64,000 nucleotides of DNA from Filosporella fistucella (lineage: Eukaryota > Ascomycota > Leotiomycetes > Helotiales): positions 2,170,001 through 2,234,000 of the forward strand of contig JAQJZZ010000005.1 in the NCBI GenBank assembly GCA_030077755.1. The letters are read 5' to 3'. Under the pieces are notes generated by a model, which was given only the letters and a program-made list of their open reading frames with translations, did not search any database and was not told where the DNA came from. Made by a program: the position numbers and the translations under genes. This document shows, piece by piece, positions 22,301 to 34,271 of the stretch (position 1 is its first letter; every line of letters starts with the position of its first letter).

Positions 22301-23595
22301 ATCATGTGACCATTAGGGAAGCTGAAACCAAATGTTGGCTACAATGCTGTTAAACTCTATTCCACCAAAGCCTTTTTGAATTTACTTCTCCTAACATACA
22401 GATCACTGCCACTCCCTGTCATCAGCTCTCTACTCCGTATCTATCCATCATCACATGATATTATGTCACATGACTTACAATCATGTGACGAATGTTTTGC
22501 TCCTTCGCTCTCTATTCTCCAGCTTCCATCCTATCCCTAATGATCTCTCACTCTAGGACATATCGATACACATTTCTGAAGCGTGATACCTTAACTCTAA
22601 GGTATCCTTCGTTCAGGGTATAATATACTTCTAAATCAAAATCTTGAGGTTAATATTAGAACGAGTCTTTCCTTATTCTCTGCTCTCTGCTCTGAAGATC
22701 GCACTTCTAAGCTTACATATTGTAAAAGGATTCTGACGTTTCTAGGTGCCTTGTGCCTAAGGCACTTACTATGTATATATATATCTAGCTTTTGGCTTCT
22801 TAGACCTGTAGGCAGCTCACACTCCAATGCATTCTACACCACAGCAGACCACCAGAAGACCCCTATATTATTATATCCCATTTGTGGTTCTCTTTACAAT
22901 ATTACACATCCTCTTTCCTGAACAGTTCCATTTTGTCCCTTTCTTTCTTTCCATAGAAGAGAGAAGTAGTCCCATTTCCGGGCACCCTTAAACCTTCCAC
23001 GTCGCCTGGTGCATAGCCGCATTTTCCCTTTCCCTATTGAACCAAATATCAACCAGGTTTTCCGGGTGGATGAAAGTACAAGATATTTCTAGAATAAGTA
23101 ATAGACGTTCGCTTTTATAGAATCAGCCTCTTGGGCTCGTAAATATCAGGTAGAGAGTAGCATAGGCGGTGCTGACACGAGAGTTTAGATCTGAAGTTCT
23201 GAGATTTTGATAAGTCGAGCCTTACGGGAGCTGCATATCTTCTGAATGGAGTTAAACAAGTGTCATCAGATAAATGCTTAGAACTCATTATCAGATTAGA
23301 TGCAAGTTGAGAGGGCAATGTCAGATTATACGCAGTCGCCGATGTGGAGTTTGGGTTGAAACTCCAGGTTCAAAAATGATCTGATGTGATTTCTTGAAAA
23401 CAGTTATTACGAGTTAATATAGTAGCCGTATGACTACGATGAAAGTAAGATCTGCTCTCTTGAATTTTATTTGAGTATTTTTTTTACTTACCCTAAGACT
23501 ACAAGACTAATCGCCGGATATCGGGGTACCGGGTATTGTGCCAATAACAATGGTCGAAGCAGGTGCAAATATAAGATATAATTATCCATATACTT
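19353..23595. other. 4.2-kb region without a recognised gene
   Basis: The left ~500 bases are the leader/promoter of the GPI protein; a long minus-strand frame there (20058-19471) is low in coding character. Simple sequences include repeated CAGTCCAGYCCAG near 20010-20040, ATCATC near 20757-20772 and TCTCCCYCTTTC runs near 21840-21930. The remainder is AT-rich with only short frames. Short RNAs or unannotated UTRs cannot be excluded. Confidence 0.45.
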
Positions 23596-25381
23596 ATGAC
23601 TGAATATCAATTTGTCACTCTCCTTGCCAAGTACCCTGTGCATTCTCAACTCTCCCAAACCATAACTTCTACACACGACACCAAGACGTACACCAAACGG
23701 CTCCTCCCACACATCGTCGATTTCAGAGGAACATCAGGTTACCCACGACCATTTGCCTTGATCCCCAAATCTATTAATCCAGTAGATGATTTCTGGGCAG
23801 TAAGCTACTCACAGCTAGCCAACGCAGTTAATCGAATATTATGGTGGATTGACGATGTCTTATCTCCTATTGAATTGGAGGACAAGAAAAGTTCTATAGC
23901 ATATTTTGGACCTAATGATCTGAGATATATTGTCTTTTGGCTTGCTGCTATGAAGACGGGTAGAAAGCTACTTTTTCTTCGTGGGGATGAAATTAGACAA
24001 CATTGAAAGCAGGATGACGCTGATGTGGAATAGTTACTCTTCGCAAGTCCCCGAAATACAATCCAAGCCCAGTTGTCAAGAAGCCGAATTGCAGGATTAT
24101 CTTCTCTTGCTCTTCTCTCCATCACTCTCTACAGCGTCTATGACAGCTAATCCCAACATACTCAAATACAAACACCAGATCTTGAGCCTGTTCTGCTTCA
24201 AGATCAGTTAGAGCATTATGCGTATAACGAGACTTTTGAAAGTGCGAGAAACAAAGGTTTCGTCACTTCACACACATTTGGCTCCTCCATCTATCCTCGA
24301 AGAATTGTCCCTGAATCCATCTGCGTTGACAAACATGGCGAAACTTCAACATGTATCTTACAGTGGGTGTTCACTACGTTCTACCCGCCGGAGAGGTACT
24401 AGCAAACATATCCCTCATCTGTTAAGCTACATCGGCTCCACAGAAGGAGGCTGGTGGCATACCATTTCCGGAAAAAAATAAAGTATGGGATTCTCTCCAT
24501 TGTATCAAGGATATCGCATATCATTTCGAAGAAATCTTAGATGAGGGATTTGAGCTTCTCATTAGCAAAGAAGAAAGAACTAAACATTTTCATGGTATCT
24601 TTAAAGTTTTTCTTGATTTACTGGAATATAGAACTGGAGATTTGTATTCGCCACATCCAGAAGAAGAAGGATGGTGGAAGTACCACCTTCTCACAAAATG
24701 GAAATGGGATTAATGAATCTAACTCTCCAGCATGGAACCTCATTTACAGGCTCAACCAGTTCTCTTGGCTCCTACCTACTCTCCGCTCTCTCTTCCCTCT
24801 CAACTGCCAAAGTTCCCAGAATCTGGTGTCTGAACCGTTCCAGCTTAGCACAACAGCAACAGCAAAAATCAAACCAAAGCCGTGGCCTACAATGTTCTTT
24901 TGACAGCGAAAGGATAAAGTTCTGGCAAGCAGATCTATCCCAAGAATATTTCGGCTTAAGCAAAGAGAAATACGCAGAATTGAAGAACGAAGCAACGGTG
25001 ATAATCTACACATCCTGGAAAGTAGATTTTAACCTCACTCTCTCATCGTTCCAACCACAGATCCTTGGAGTACAGAATCTTATCCTTCTCAATTCTCGCT
25101 CAATCAACAAATCACCGGTGGTTTTCACATCAAGTATTTCTACAATTCTAGGATGGATAGAAAAATACCCCGATTCTAAAGTCCCAGAATCTATCATCCA
25201 AGATCCCGAAGCACCGATGACTGGCTATGGCGAATTTAAATTCGTGAGCGAGCATCTTCTTCATACTTTCTCGGAGACAGAAGGGTCGTATATTATGGAT
25301 CGATTGAAGATTGATGAGATGAGGGTGATTGAAGAGAGGCTGCAAAAACTAAACTGCCCGATTTGGGGAACAGCGTGGTAA
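23596..25381 (+). pseudogene. NRPS-like (A-T-R) reductase pseudogene
   Basis: Pieces of an adenylate-forming reductase of the Lys2-like/NRPS-like class lie in order but in shifting frames. 23596-24003 encodes the start of the adenylation domain (SYSQLANAVNRI, YFGPNDLRYIVFWLAAMKTGRK), then a stop. 24040-24145 continues in another frame with LLFASPRNTIQAQL. ~24200-24400 has EHYAYNETFESARNKGFV. 24700-25380 is a thioester-reductase domain with the nucleotide-binding FTGSTSSLGSYLL, WQADLSQEYFGL and VFTSSIST, and catalytic-type YGEFK (YxxxK). Intact relatives are around 1000 aa; most of the adenylation core, the carrier domain and the reductase C-terminus are missing. Frameshifts and stops make a functional product implausible. 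Confidence 0.85.
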
Positions 25382-25589
25382 AAGTACAAGAATAGTTGTG
25401 AGGAGCAAGCAAGTTTCATGAATTTCATCAAAAACATGACGCTTCATACATATTCCCATTCATCATCTTTCATTCTTGTCTTTAAGTTACCATTTACACA
25501 TGATTTATGAACAACTATACACACTAATGAGTAAAAAAACATGAATTTTTGTGTTGTTCATCGTCCCACCTGCATATTACCAATAGTAA

Positions 25590-28533
25590 TTACCCACCTT
25601 CCGCTGCCACAATCGCCCCTTTCAACCCAATTTTCGCGTCCTCTATCTTTAGGTCCAACAAATCAAATTTGATCGTCCTGAAGATCTCAAATTCATCCTC
25701 TCTGACCCATTTCGCATACTTCCCTACCAGATAATCTATCAACTCCACTGCAAATGCATATTGCCCACTTTCTATCTTCTCGATTGCGAGTTGGCAGCGA
25801 ACCCTGTCCGCTGTGAGGTTCAGGACTCGAAACCTTTCTAGTAGTGAAGTAAATGCTTCTTGCTCTTCTTTCGAAGGGGGTACCCAAGGCATTGTTGGAG
25901 AGAACTCGGCGCTGAGACGCCATTGGAAAAGCGCTCTTGGCGTATCTGCTTGGTAATCCAGAGCTTCGATGTCAAGCTCCCCTATTCTTGCAGTTTCTAA
26001 TGATCTCATGGTCGAAAGGTTGCCGTATAGTGACGCTAAATGCAAGACGCTTTGTTTGTCCTGGTCAACAATATCAAGTCTAGCGCCTAGCTCGAGAAAA
26101 ACGCCAAGTGCTACATGATTATTCTCAACTATAGCTTGTAGAACAGCACTATAACCCCAAATGTCTTGGGCATTGATGTCTACGCCTCCAGATAGTAAAG
26201 CTTTAGCTCTTCGTCTGATATCTTCCATTGGAACTGCTGCGGTTGAGCTCGAAACAAGATCATGTAATGGTGTTTCTGCGCCACAGCTACGGGTGATAGC
26301 CGGTGCGCTATTTGAGAGGAGGTACTCGATTACTTCTCCACCAAAACAGGAGGGAGAAGCTGCCGCAAAATGAAGAGCGGATCGTCCTTGAGTATTTCGC
26401 TTGTCTAGCTCACAATCGTATTCCACAAGCAAGCGAACAGATTGTAGGTCACCTCTGTGAGCGGCTATCATCAAAGGAGTATCACCGTCCAGTGTACACA
26501 CATTGACACCAGCGCCGGCCTCTAGTAGTAATCTCAGAACGCTGATGTTACCGCCTTGACATGTCCAATGTAGTGGTGCCTTCCCAGAAGCGTCCAGTTC
26601 ATCCAGTGATCTGCCATTGAAGCTTTTGTGGGAGTTATCAAGATCTGGACGATCGATTATATTGCGCAGTCCCTTTGCTACAGAGTGGCATGGATACCGC
26701 TTTTGTTGAGGAGGGTGTCCGTGGCTACTGATTTGCTGTAATAGTTCGAGCTCGCTCTCACTCCATTTGTCTAAGCCATGTGTTGACGAAAGAATTTCAT
26801 GTGCTAGCTGTGCTGATCTCAAAACAAAATTAGCCCGTAAATGTGGAAAGGGTTGCATATCCACAACACACCTTTCATCCACTCCGAAATTTTTGGTAAG
26901 AAACGCTGAAATTTCAAATTGCCGTGCGACCAATGCAGACTACCAAAATGTTAGGAGAAGTCTACTGTAGGTGGGGTGTACTCACAAAAAGCATTGTTGC
27001 TCCATCCTCATCCACAGAATTTCTGACGTCCCAATCTGTTACGAACAGGTCTCTCAAATCCACAATATTCCCATTCCGAATGAATTCCCACAATTTGTCG
27101 TCATTCCCCAGGACTTTATTTGTCTTTAAGGAAAAGCTGTGTAAAATGGAAATTCCTAAGCCTGGTTGCAATTTGGTTGGAGATCTAGCCAGTAGCTCTA
27201 CCTGCCGCTGATACGGGAACCAAAATGGTGGTAAAAACCGGATGTTCAGGAGACCACTTTGTTCCCTGCTTTGGACGCAGTTCGTAATATCGCAACTCTG
27301 GTACCGGAATCCAACACCAAGAGACTTCAACCAAGTTGTGAAGCTGCTGTCACTTTGGTAATCAACATGGCATTGACAAGTGCAGCTTATATCGCAACCC
27401 TCTGGCGATGTATTGGTTTTGATTTTGGGGTAAAAGGGTATTGACGGATCCAGTAGAGGCCTGATTTTCTCGAGCTTAGCTATCAGAGCTTTATGTTCAG
27501 ATTTTGTAGCGTTGGAAGAAAGGAAATAATTCCTTAGTAACAGGTCGATATAGTCTTCTGCGAGTTTAGATTGTGCTTCTTTAATCTCGTTGTTTCTATG
27601 TTCGAAACCGGAGTTCGAATGAGTTGATCTAGCCAGAGGGTTTCCGCTTTTTCTCGCTTTAGAAGTTCTTATCCTATCGTCGCGCCCACGAGTAGATGAG
27701 ATATTACGAGTTAAGGGGACCGAGATTGAAGCCGGAGAACGAAATTCTGGCGTTGACTCAAGACTGAAAGTTTGGGCATTTCGCAGCTTTAGTACACTCG
27801 CATCCGGAGATTGGTTTGAATCCATCCCATGAGCTACTGCACCAGTAACAGATTCAGTAGATTCGGACAGATTATTCACACCGTGGCTCAGCTTGGGGTT
27901 GGATGGCTTTCTTTGAATGATTTGCTTTACTTCCTCGAATTGCAGAGTCGAATACTTAAGGGCTTGGACCCTTGTACTGTAGAATCTATGTTAGAAAGGT
28001 CATCTTGGTGAAGTAGATAATAGATTACATACTCTTTTATAGCGGATGCATATCGCGTTAATATGAAATGAAGATCTAGTCGAGCTTGGCGAGCATCGGA
28101 AGACAGGCGAGCAACTCTGTGCTTCTTCCAAAGCCATTTCAAGCGAGATGGTCTAGGCTTCCCACTTTTGTCAATTCCCCTATGACAATCTGCAATAAGT
28201 TTTGCAGTCTGGTTCATGACATCTTCAATTTGAGCTCGAACAGTGCGAACAAAGGCATGCTCTGACATCTCCACCACCGAATTATCTCCCGGCGTGCCAA
28301 CAGATTTCAGAGCGTCGTCAACGAAGTCCTTCGCAGACCTTAATAGCTCAAGCTGGCAATATCAGTACAATATTCTACACATTGTGATCTAGAATACAGA
28401 CTTCGTTGATCAGAAAATATATCTCTTTTTTCGTCTCGGCAAATGACTTGAGGCTGTCGATGATGCGGGGAACTGCAGACAGAGCCTGACCGATTGCAAT
28501 GAAGCTTGCTACCAGTCCAAGGACTTCCGCCAT
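25590..28533 (-). CDS. STAND-type N-terminal domain plus ankyrin repeats
   Basis: Four exons (28533-28402, 28352-28033, 27976-26986, 26939-25590) join in phase to give 930 aa. Residues 1-44 (MAEVLGLVASFIAIGQALSA...) fit the fungal N-terminal domain seen at the front of STAND/NLR-like proteins. Residues 45-200 are helical and basic. Residues 300-400 include a Cys/His cluster (CDISCTCQCH). Residues ~597-803 hold about six ankyrin repeats, including GKAPLHWTCQGGNISVLRLL and GDTPLMIAAHRGDLQSVRLL, followed by a helical tail. There is no P-loop NACHT or NB-ARC between them, so it is an NLR-like layout without the switch domain. By analogy with fungal NLR-like proteins a role in non-self or stress sensing is possible, but this is inference. 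Introns are 46-56 nt. Confidence 0.85.
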
Positions 28534-29466
28534 ATCGTAGGAGATCGGGTATTACTTCATCGTCGTTATGGTTGTAATGTTACCGATTGAAATTAATTTT
28601 CGATCGCGTTTCGGTGAATTCCTGAAAATTGTTGAGCGGCGAAGAGATAGTGCATCTTCAATCGTAATGAAAGCCTTTGGATGAGGCCCAGATTGTCAGC
28701 CGCATGATGCTGCGCCACGTTGTGTTGGCAAGCGGAATGTAATCCAATTGAGTCTCGTGATGTTCAGTTGTTGTCACCGTGGGTTCCTAGGCATATCGTT
28801 GGGCGTTTCCAAGGCATATTCGTGCTACTGGGAGACTTCCTGAGGTCGCATCTAAGCCTCATCACGAAACCAGATGTCCTCGCTGGGGAAGAGAATATGG
28901 AACGGAACTTCGGTGGGCTCTGATAGGCATCAGATGTTTTGAGATGATAGGCATGTATGATATGGTGAGCAGGGAGTCATTGTGTTGAGTATCCAGTTGC
29001 TCAACTTCTGGGTCAGTACTAAGCACGTGATATCACTCCACATGACCAGGTCTTAATCACCCTCCTGTCCTACAGTTTTCCTTTCTGAGTGTTCATAATG
29101 GATGTCCATAGCACCCACTTATAAAAAATTGTCGTTAAATATCCCGATTTGAGGCTTGTCATTGCAGATCATTGAAGTGTGAATACCACCAGCTCAGAGA
29201 TATGCACGTGACCGACTTGAGATTTCCCTTAGATATCGCACTAAACCATGCAGAGGGGTTGTGTCAAGTAGCACACTATGCATACGGCGTGAATTAGGTT
29301 TGGAATTTGAGTTCAGCGATTGGGTCAGAAGATAGGCCGATAGTTTGTTGTCTTGGACTCATAATCTCACATTTTTGTACTCAAGTAAGATGGAAATGGA
29401 CATTAATATTGAAAGTATATCTTGGAGAATTAATCAGACAGCATGCTAACCAATATTTTCGGGTGT
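28534..29466. other. intergenic, promoter of ankyrin gene
   Basis: No coding frame of note. It contains the upstream region of the minus-strand ankyrin gene and the 3' end of the MFS gene. Confidence 0.5.
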
Positions 29467-31165
29467 CTAGTACATGTATCTGAAATTTCGATTCTAGACA
29501 AAATTAGCCTTCACATTTCAATAGCACACAGAACCGAGAATGACTTACCTCGAAATCTGTCAAATCATGTCCCGTTTCCTCCAAGGCATCTGACTGCTCT
29601 CCCGCAGCCGCAGCATCTCTATCTTTATTCCTCTTCGTTAAAAGCAATCTCAATGCAATCGAAATCGCAATTTGAGTAACAGAACACGCGAGAATGACTT
29701 TACATCCGGTAGGATATGTTGGGCTTTCCTTAGCCAGAAAAGCATGAGGCCCAATAATATTGCCTACGCAATAAGCCATGAATACAATTGCAACGCCAGT
29801 TGTACGCTTGGTGTAGCCTCCCAGATTATTGGCTGGCATCTGGAGCGCAAGAACGAGTGAAGCGACGTATGAACCAACCATGTAGTATCCCATCAGAACA
29901 CCTACTTTCTGCGTCTTGCGATTGAGTTTCCACATCAAACATATACCGAGAACGGTAGGGAGGAGCCAGAGCATCATGATGATAGTTTTGACGTTCCGGA
30001 AACGGGAAGCGATGTATGTACCGCTCAGAATCCACATCACTTGGAAAGCACCTTGTGGAATACCCAAAGCGGTAGTTTCGAGTGGGGAATGAACGAGTCC
30101 TTTAATGATCAATTTTCCGAAATTGGCGATACCTCCATTAATGATTTCGTTGGAGAGCATGTAGAGCGTGAGGAGCCAGACTTGAGGATCCAGGAGCGCT
30201 TCTTTGATCTGGTACCATTTGATCTTGTGGTTCAGAATACCAGTTCGTCCGAGTTTGCCACGACCGATGAGAACGGCTTTGTCTTCTAAGGTGAAGCGCT
30301 TGGCGGATAGGATGCTGTCGGGTAAGATGTACATCATCAGGCAACCCCAGAGGACCGTGATGCCACCGCAGATGAGGAAAATGGCTTTCCAGACTGGGAA
30401 GGAATCGATTTGGCCGATGCCATAAGTAATGAGTCCTCCGACCTGAAATGACGATTAGTTGTGATCCCGACAAATGGATGAGATGCTTACCATCGATCCA
30501 ACACCGTTACAAGAGTAGAAAACACCTGCTCTAAAAGGCTGCTCCTGTCTTGTATACCTATAACTCTCAGCACTGGTTGCCTCCTTAAGCAAGAGGAAGA
30601 CTCACCACATAGCAACAATCATCATGAAACACGGCGTAATCGGCGCCTCAAATACACCCAGCAGAAATCGACATATAGCCAAGCCAGTAAAGTTATGACA
30701 CGCAGCCGTAGCCATAAGTACCGTTCCCCAGCAAATCACACATCCACTGACGACTTTGGCCATCAAAGTCCTCTGCGCAATGTAACTCCATGGATACTCG
30801 GCAGCCAAATAAGCGAAGTAGAAAATCGAGCCGAGCCAACTGTATTGACTCAACGTGGTCCCAGTATCTGTCAGTAAATCAAAGACAGCTGAATATGCGA
30901 GAGCAGATTTGTCGATGTATTGGAGCATATAGGTTCCTGCTAGCATAGGCAAAATTATGAGATCAACTTTGCGCACAAGACGTTTGTTGTGCTCCTTGTC
31001 GGACAGGAGGTCCTGGACGTACTCAGGGCTGAAATTGTTGTCGCGGAGAAAAATATCTGCTTCGTCCAGATCTGAAACTTCGCCGATGCCGAATTCTTCT
31101 GCCTTGGTAGGCGTTGAAGGGGCTTTCTCCATATCTGCTCCAACAGCGGGTTTGGTGTCCGCCAT
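29467..31165 (-). CDS. MFS transporter, allantoate permease (ACS) family
   Basis: Four exons (31165-30606, 30557-30491, 30442-29549, 29493-29467) give 515 aa. The family moves organic anions and vitamins (allantoate, nicotinate, pantothenate and others) across the plasma membrane by H+ symport. Landmarks: an acidic N-terminal tail; the first helix after RLVRKVDLIILPML; DKSALAYSAVF; the motif CRFLLGVFEAPITPCF; WYTRQEQPFRAG; and the C-terminal signature ENRNFRYMY encoded by the tiny last exon. The last intron acceptor is the TAG at 29496-29494, chosen because it restores that signature; the next CAG gives an atypical tail. About 12 membrane segments are expected. The substrate cannot be told from sequence. 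The neighbouring regulator gene at 31715-33647 lies upstream on the same strand. Confidence 0.93.
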
Positions 31166-31714
31166 TCTGTTGTTGGTTACGTGATGAGGTGACTGGACGT
31201 GGAGGGTGGGGAGTGGAGGAGAATAGGGTGAAGCGAGAAAGTGAGGAAATGAGTGAACAAGTCCTTAAAGAACTCGAAACCCTTTCCATGGAGCAGAAAA
31301 GACCCCTAGATATATCCCCAACATACCTGCTTATCGAATTTGCCAAGGTGCTTAGATTGCGAGGTTGGAGTTGTGGAGGTGAAATGTCGGAAAAGCCGTC
31401 GTTCGTATCTGTTTGTCACAAAACGAGATAACTGTGCGGAGAACCACGTGGATTTATCCCACTTTTGGATTCTCCCACCAGTTGAATTGGATTTAATGCG
31501 GAGAAGACCCATTTTTGAACGAATTTAGACACGCGGGCAACGTTAAGGTTTCGGTTCGGGCAATGTGGAGTTTGTGCTCGGATGTCGCAACGGATGGTTG
31601 GGAGATAAGTGGAAACATGGGGGAACATATTTATGAGATTTGTAGGAACAAGTGTTGATTGTAGGCGGATATAGTCCCAGTATTGTTGATTGGGTTCTCT
31701 GGCGATTCATATCA
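31166..31714. other. intergenic between regulator and MFS gene
   Basis: The 549-bp gap holds the MFS promoter and the 3' end of the regulator gene. Nothing else is recognised. Confidence 0.5.
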
Positions 31715-33647
31715 TCAAGCCATACCCAAAAGTTCCCGTAGTAATGCATCGCTTGACATATCTAAGTCATCAAACGACATTTCGGTATTGTTTTGTGGCA
31801 TAATTTCCTGACTCGCCAATTTGCCACCAAAAAGATCGAACAAATCGTGACTTCTAGGTGGGCGATGTCCTTTCCATTCTTCTGGCTCTTGATCTGATTG
31901 ACCAAAGTGCAATAATTTTGCCCGAAGTTGAGATAAAGGTGCGGCTGTCTGTGGACTAGCTGCCACTTTTGCTCCACTCACCAAACTATTTTGTTCGTAA
32001 TGCATGCGTAAAGCCTTCACCTAGCAGGAGTTAGGATAAAAACGGAGAAATTTGGGGCAAAGCTCACCCAGTATGCAGCAACGGGCCAGCTTTCTTGACA
32101 TTGAATCAAGTGTCGTAAATCATCAATCAATAATTTCTTGGCTGGCTCTCCCATCAATCCTTCACAGCTCCTCCACTTGTTGAGTGAGCACCATATATGA
32201 AATGTGCTAGCGGTCATAAGACAATAGCCCAGGAAAGGGTGTGCATATGGCAACATGTCTGCTGCAGCCATAGTACTATAAATGTTCGAGATACTAACAG
32301 CGGAAGTCACACCTTTGCGTATACTCCATGCCCACCATCCGGGATTTTGTGTCTCCATTCGCATTTCAGGTCCATCGCAAGGCCCATTACCCGGATCCCA
32401 AGTAGTTGGGAAAACCACTGGAATATACTCCCTGTGCAAATGTCCTTGAGCATTGTAGAAGAACAAATGCATGGCACAAAATGCTTTAGCCTCTCCAATT
32501 GCGGTATGAGCAGCCAGATTCGCGGGTGTGTATTTTATGTGAGATGGCAAATTGTCCTCCCATGTGGCGAGCTGGCGTTCAAATTGGGCAATCGGCATAT
32601 CCGGCATCCAAGGGCAACGATGCTCTCGATGACGACCACCAGCTCCGGACCAGTCAACAATATTGCCAAGGATGTCAATTATGCGAAGAGTGTATGCTAA
32701 AAGCGATTCATTATCACAGGATGGATCTCCAATTGTCGTTGTTGATGCGTTACTTCCGAGTAGAAAGGTAGATCTAGGATTTGGTAGCCGTGTCGTGATG
32801 GAACATAAATTGAAAGTCAGTCGACGGTCACTTCCATTGGCCATAAGACGATCCAAAGCAAAACAGCACCAGAATGTTCGACGTTTGACTTCAGCTGTGA
32901 CTAGATCATCCTGTCGGAACGAATCTTCGAATGACAGTCTCAGTGCTTGAGCTATTCTTGTCGCTATGCCAAGTTGAAACCATGCTTTATTCTCATCACC
33001 TTGGCCGGTCCAATGCATGGAGAGGAGGAGATTGCATTGCATGTTCAAAAGACTGATCTCGTCAAAAGTGTCCATCATCGAGGATCGTGCAAGAGCAGCA
33101 AAGTGCTCGCTGGCTTCGATGGTTCCATTGTATATTTTGTAGCATGGTTCGATGAATCGGGCGGTAACAGCTAAAACACATAATTGTAATGGTACTGGAA
33201 TTTCCTGGCGTTCGAGATCATCGAGAGTAGAGAAGTCTCTGAAGAAGCAGAACGCGGAGTCTCCATAATACTCAAAGAACTTCTGAAATGCCTCCACAAC
33301 TATACTGTGCTCAGGGAGGCTAGTGAGGGTTCAGCTTCGTTGTGGGTTAGAATAAATGAAATACTGACATTTGTGTCGTATCTGATTTCCCCTTTCTAGC
33401 TGGCTTATGGAGCTGCAACCCAACGATAACCTGTGGGTCATTCCCAACATACTCACAAAACCTCTTTCTCTTCTTACATGCATTGCATGACGGCCAATCC
33501 CCTGAGCATTTGCCTTTCCGTTTTCTATTATCACAATTAGTTCCTGTTTCCCCAGACTTATGTCGGGAGGACTTGCCGACAAGCTATGCACGCAAGGGGG
33601 GCACGTCGACCGGCTTTTCCGCTTGTTGGACGCGATGGTGGCTCCAT
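31715..33647 (-). CDS. Zn2Cys6 transcription factor
   Basis: Four exons (33647-33577, 33524-33369, 33319-32068, 32020-31715) give 594 aa. The zinc cluster starts at residue 20: C-x2-C-x6-C-x6-C-x2-C-x6-C, built from CIACRKRKGKC, SGDWPS and CNACKKRKRFC. It is only restored if the first intron uses a GC donor (GCAAGT at 33576) and the TAG at 33525; a nearby GT donor adds a residue and breaks the spacing. The middle homology region (fungal-specific transcription factor domain) spans roughly residues 85-400, with PLQLCVLAVTARF, FDEISLLNMQCNLLLS, WFQLGIATRIAQAL and RRTFWCCFALDR. It is a nuclear DNA-binding activator or repressor. It stands just upstream of the MFS gene, which it may control. Confidence 0.9.
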
Positions 33648-34271
33648 GAGGTTTGATAATATGTTAAGGGGTTGGAGAGGATATCAATAGATTTACATTT
33701 TGGAGTACGACTTCTGATCGGCGTCGGCGCGTAGCCCTCAGAGGTTCGTCATTACTGGTACTGCTGATAACTTGAGAGTGAGTTATCGAGATGCATGAAT
33801 GAGCTGTTTGTCTAAGAAGTGGGGTGGAATGTTGAATTTTACTCGGCATGAAGTTGAGAGTTCTCCGAAATGACTTATCAAAAGTGGGATCCACAGCCGC
33901 CATCACGTGCACGACCTCGGCTACCAGAAAAGGGGTGATATGGGACTTAGTTGTGAAGACATAAATACAATGGCAGACCATACAACACACATCAGCCAGA
34001 GTGAAAAGGAGATAAAATTTCGTTATGCGTTTCTAGACAGTCCTCTATTTTCTCGACGAAGGTATTGCTTGCGTTATGTAGGGGAGTTGAGGTGGACCAC
34101 GTGATCACAGCCAGAAATGAGGACTGCTTCACTTGAGCGTAGGGGGGCGGTGTGTTGGCGCCCAGACGTAACCGTTAATTCAAGATCGTGTCAGAGGGAA
34201 GGTTAGCTGAACATAAACAAGTTCAATTCATTATTCATTAAAGCAGCTCTCTCAATGCTGGAAAGGGGAGA
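33648..34271. other. intergenic, regulator promoter
   Basis: This 624-bp gap contains the promoter of the zinc-cluster gene. Short frames only. Confidence 0.5.

Noticed and set aside
23940..24050. Short intron restoring the first frameshift in the NRPS-like reductase
   Set aside because: A GT...TAG interval exists, but joining it gives the wrong downstream frame, and further stops follow, so decay is the simpler explanation.
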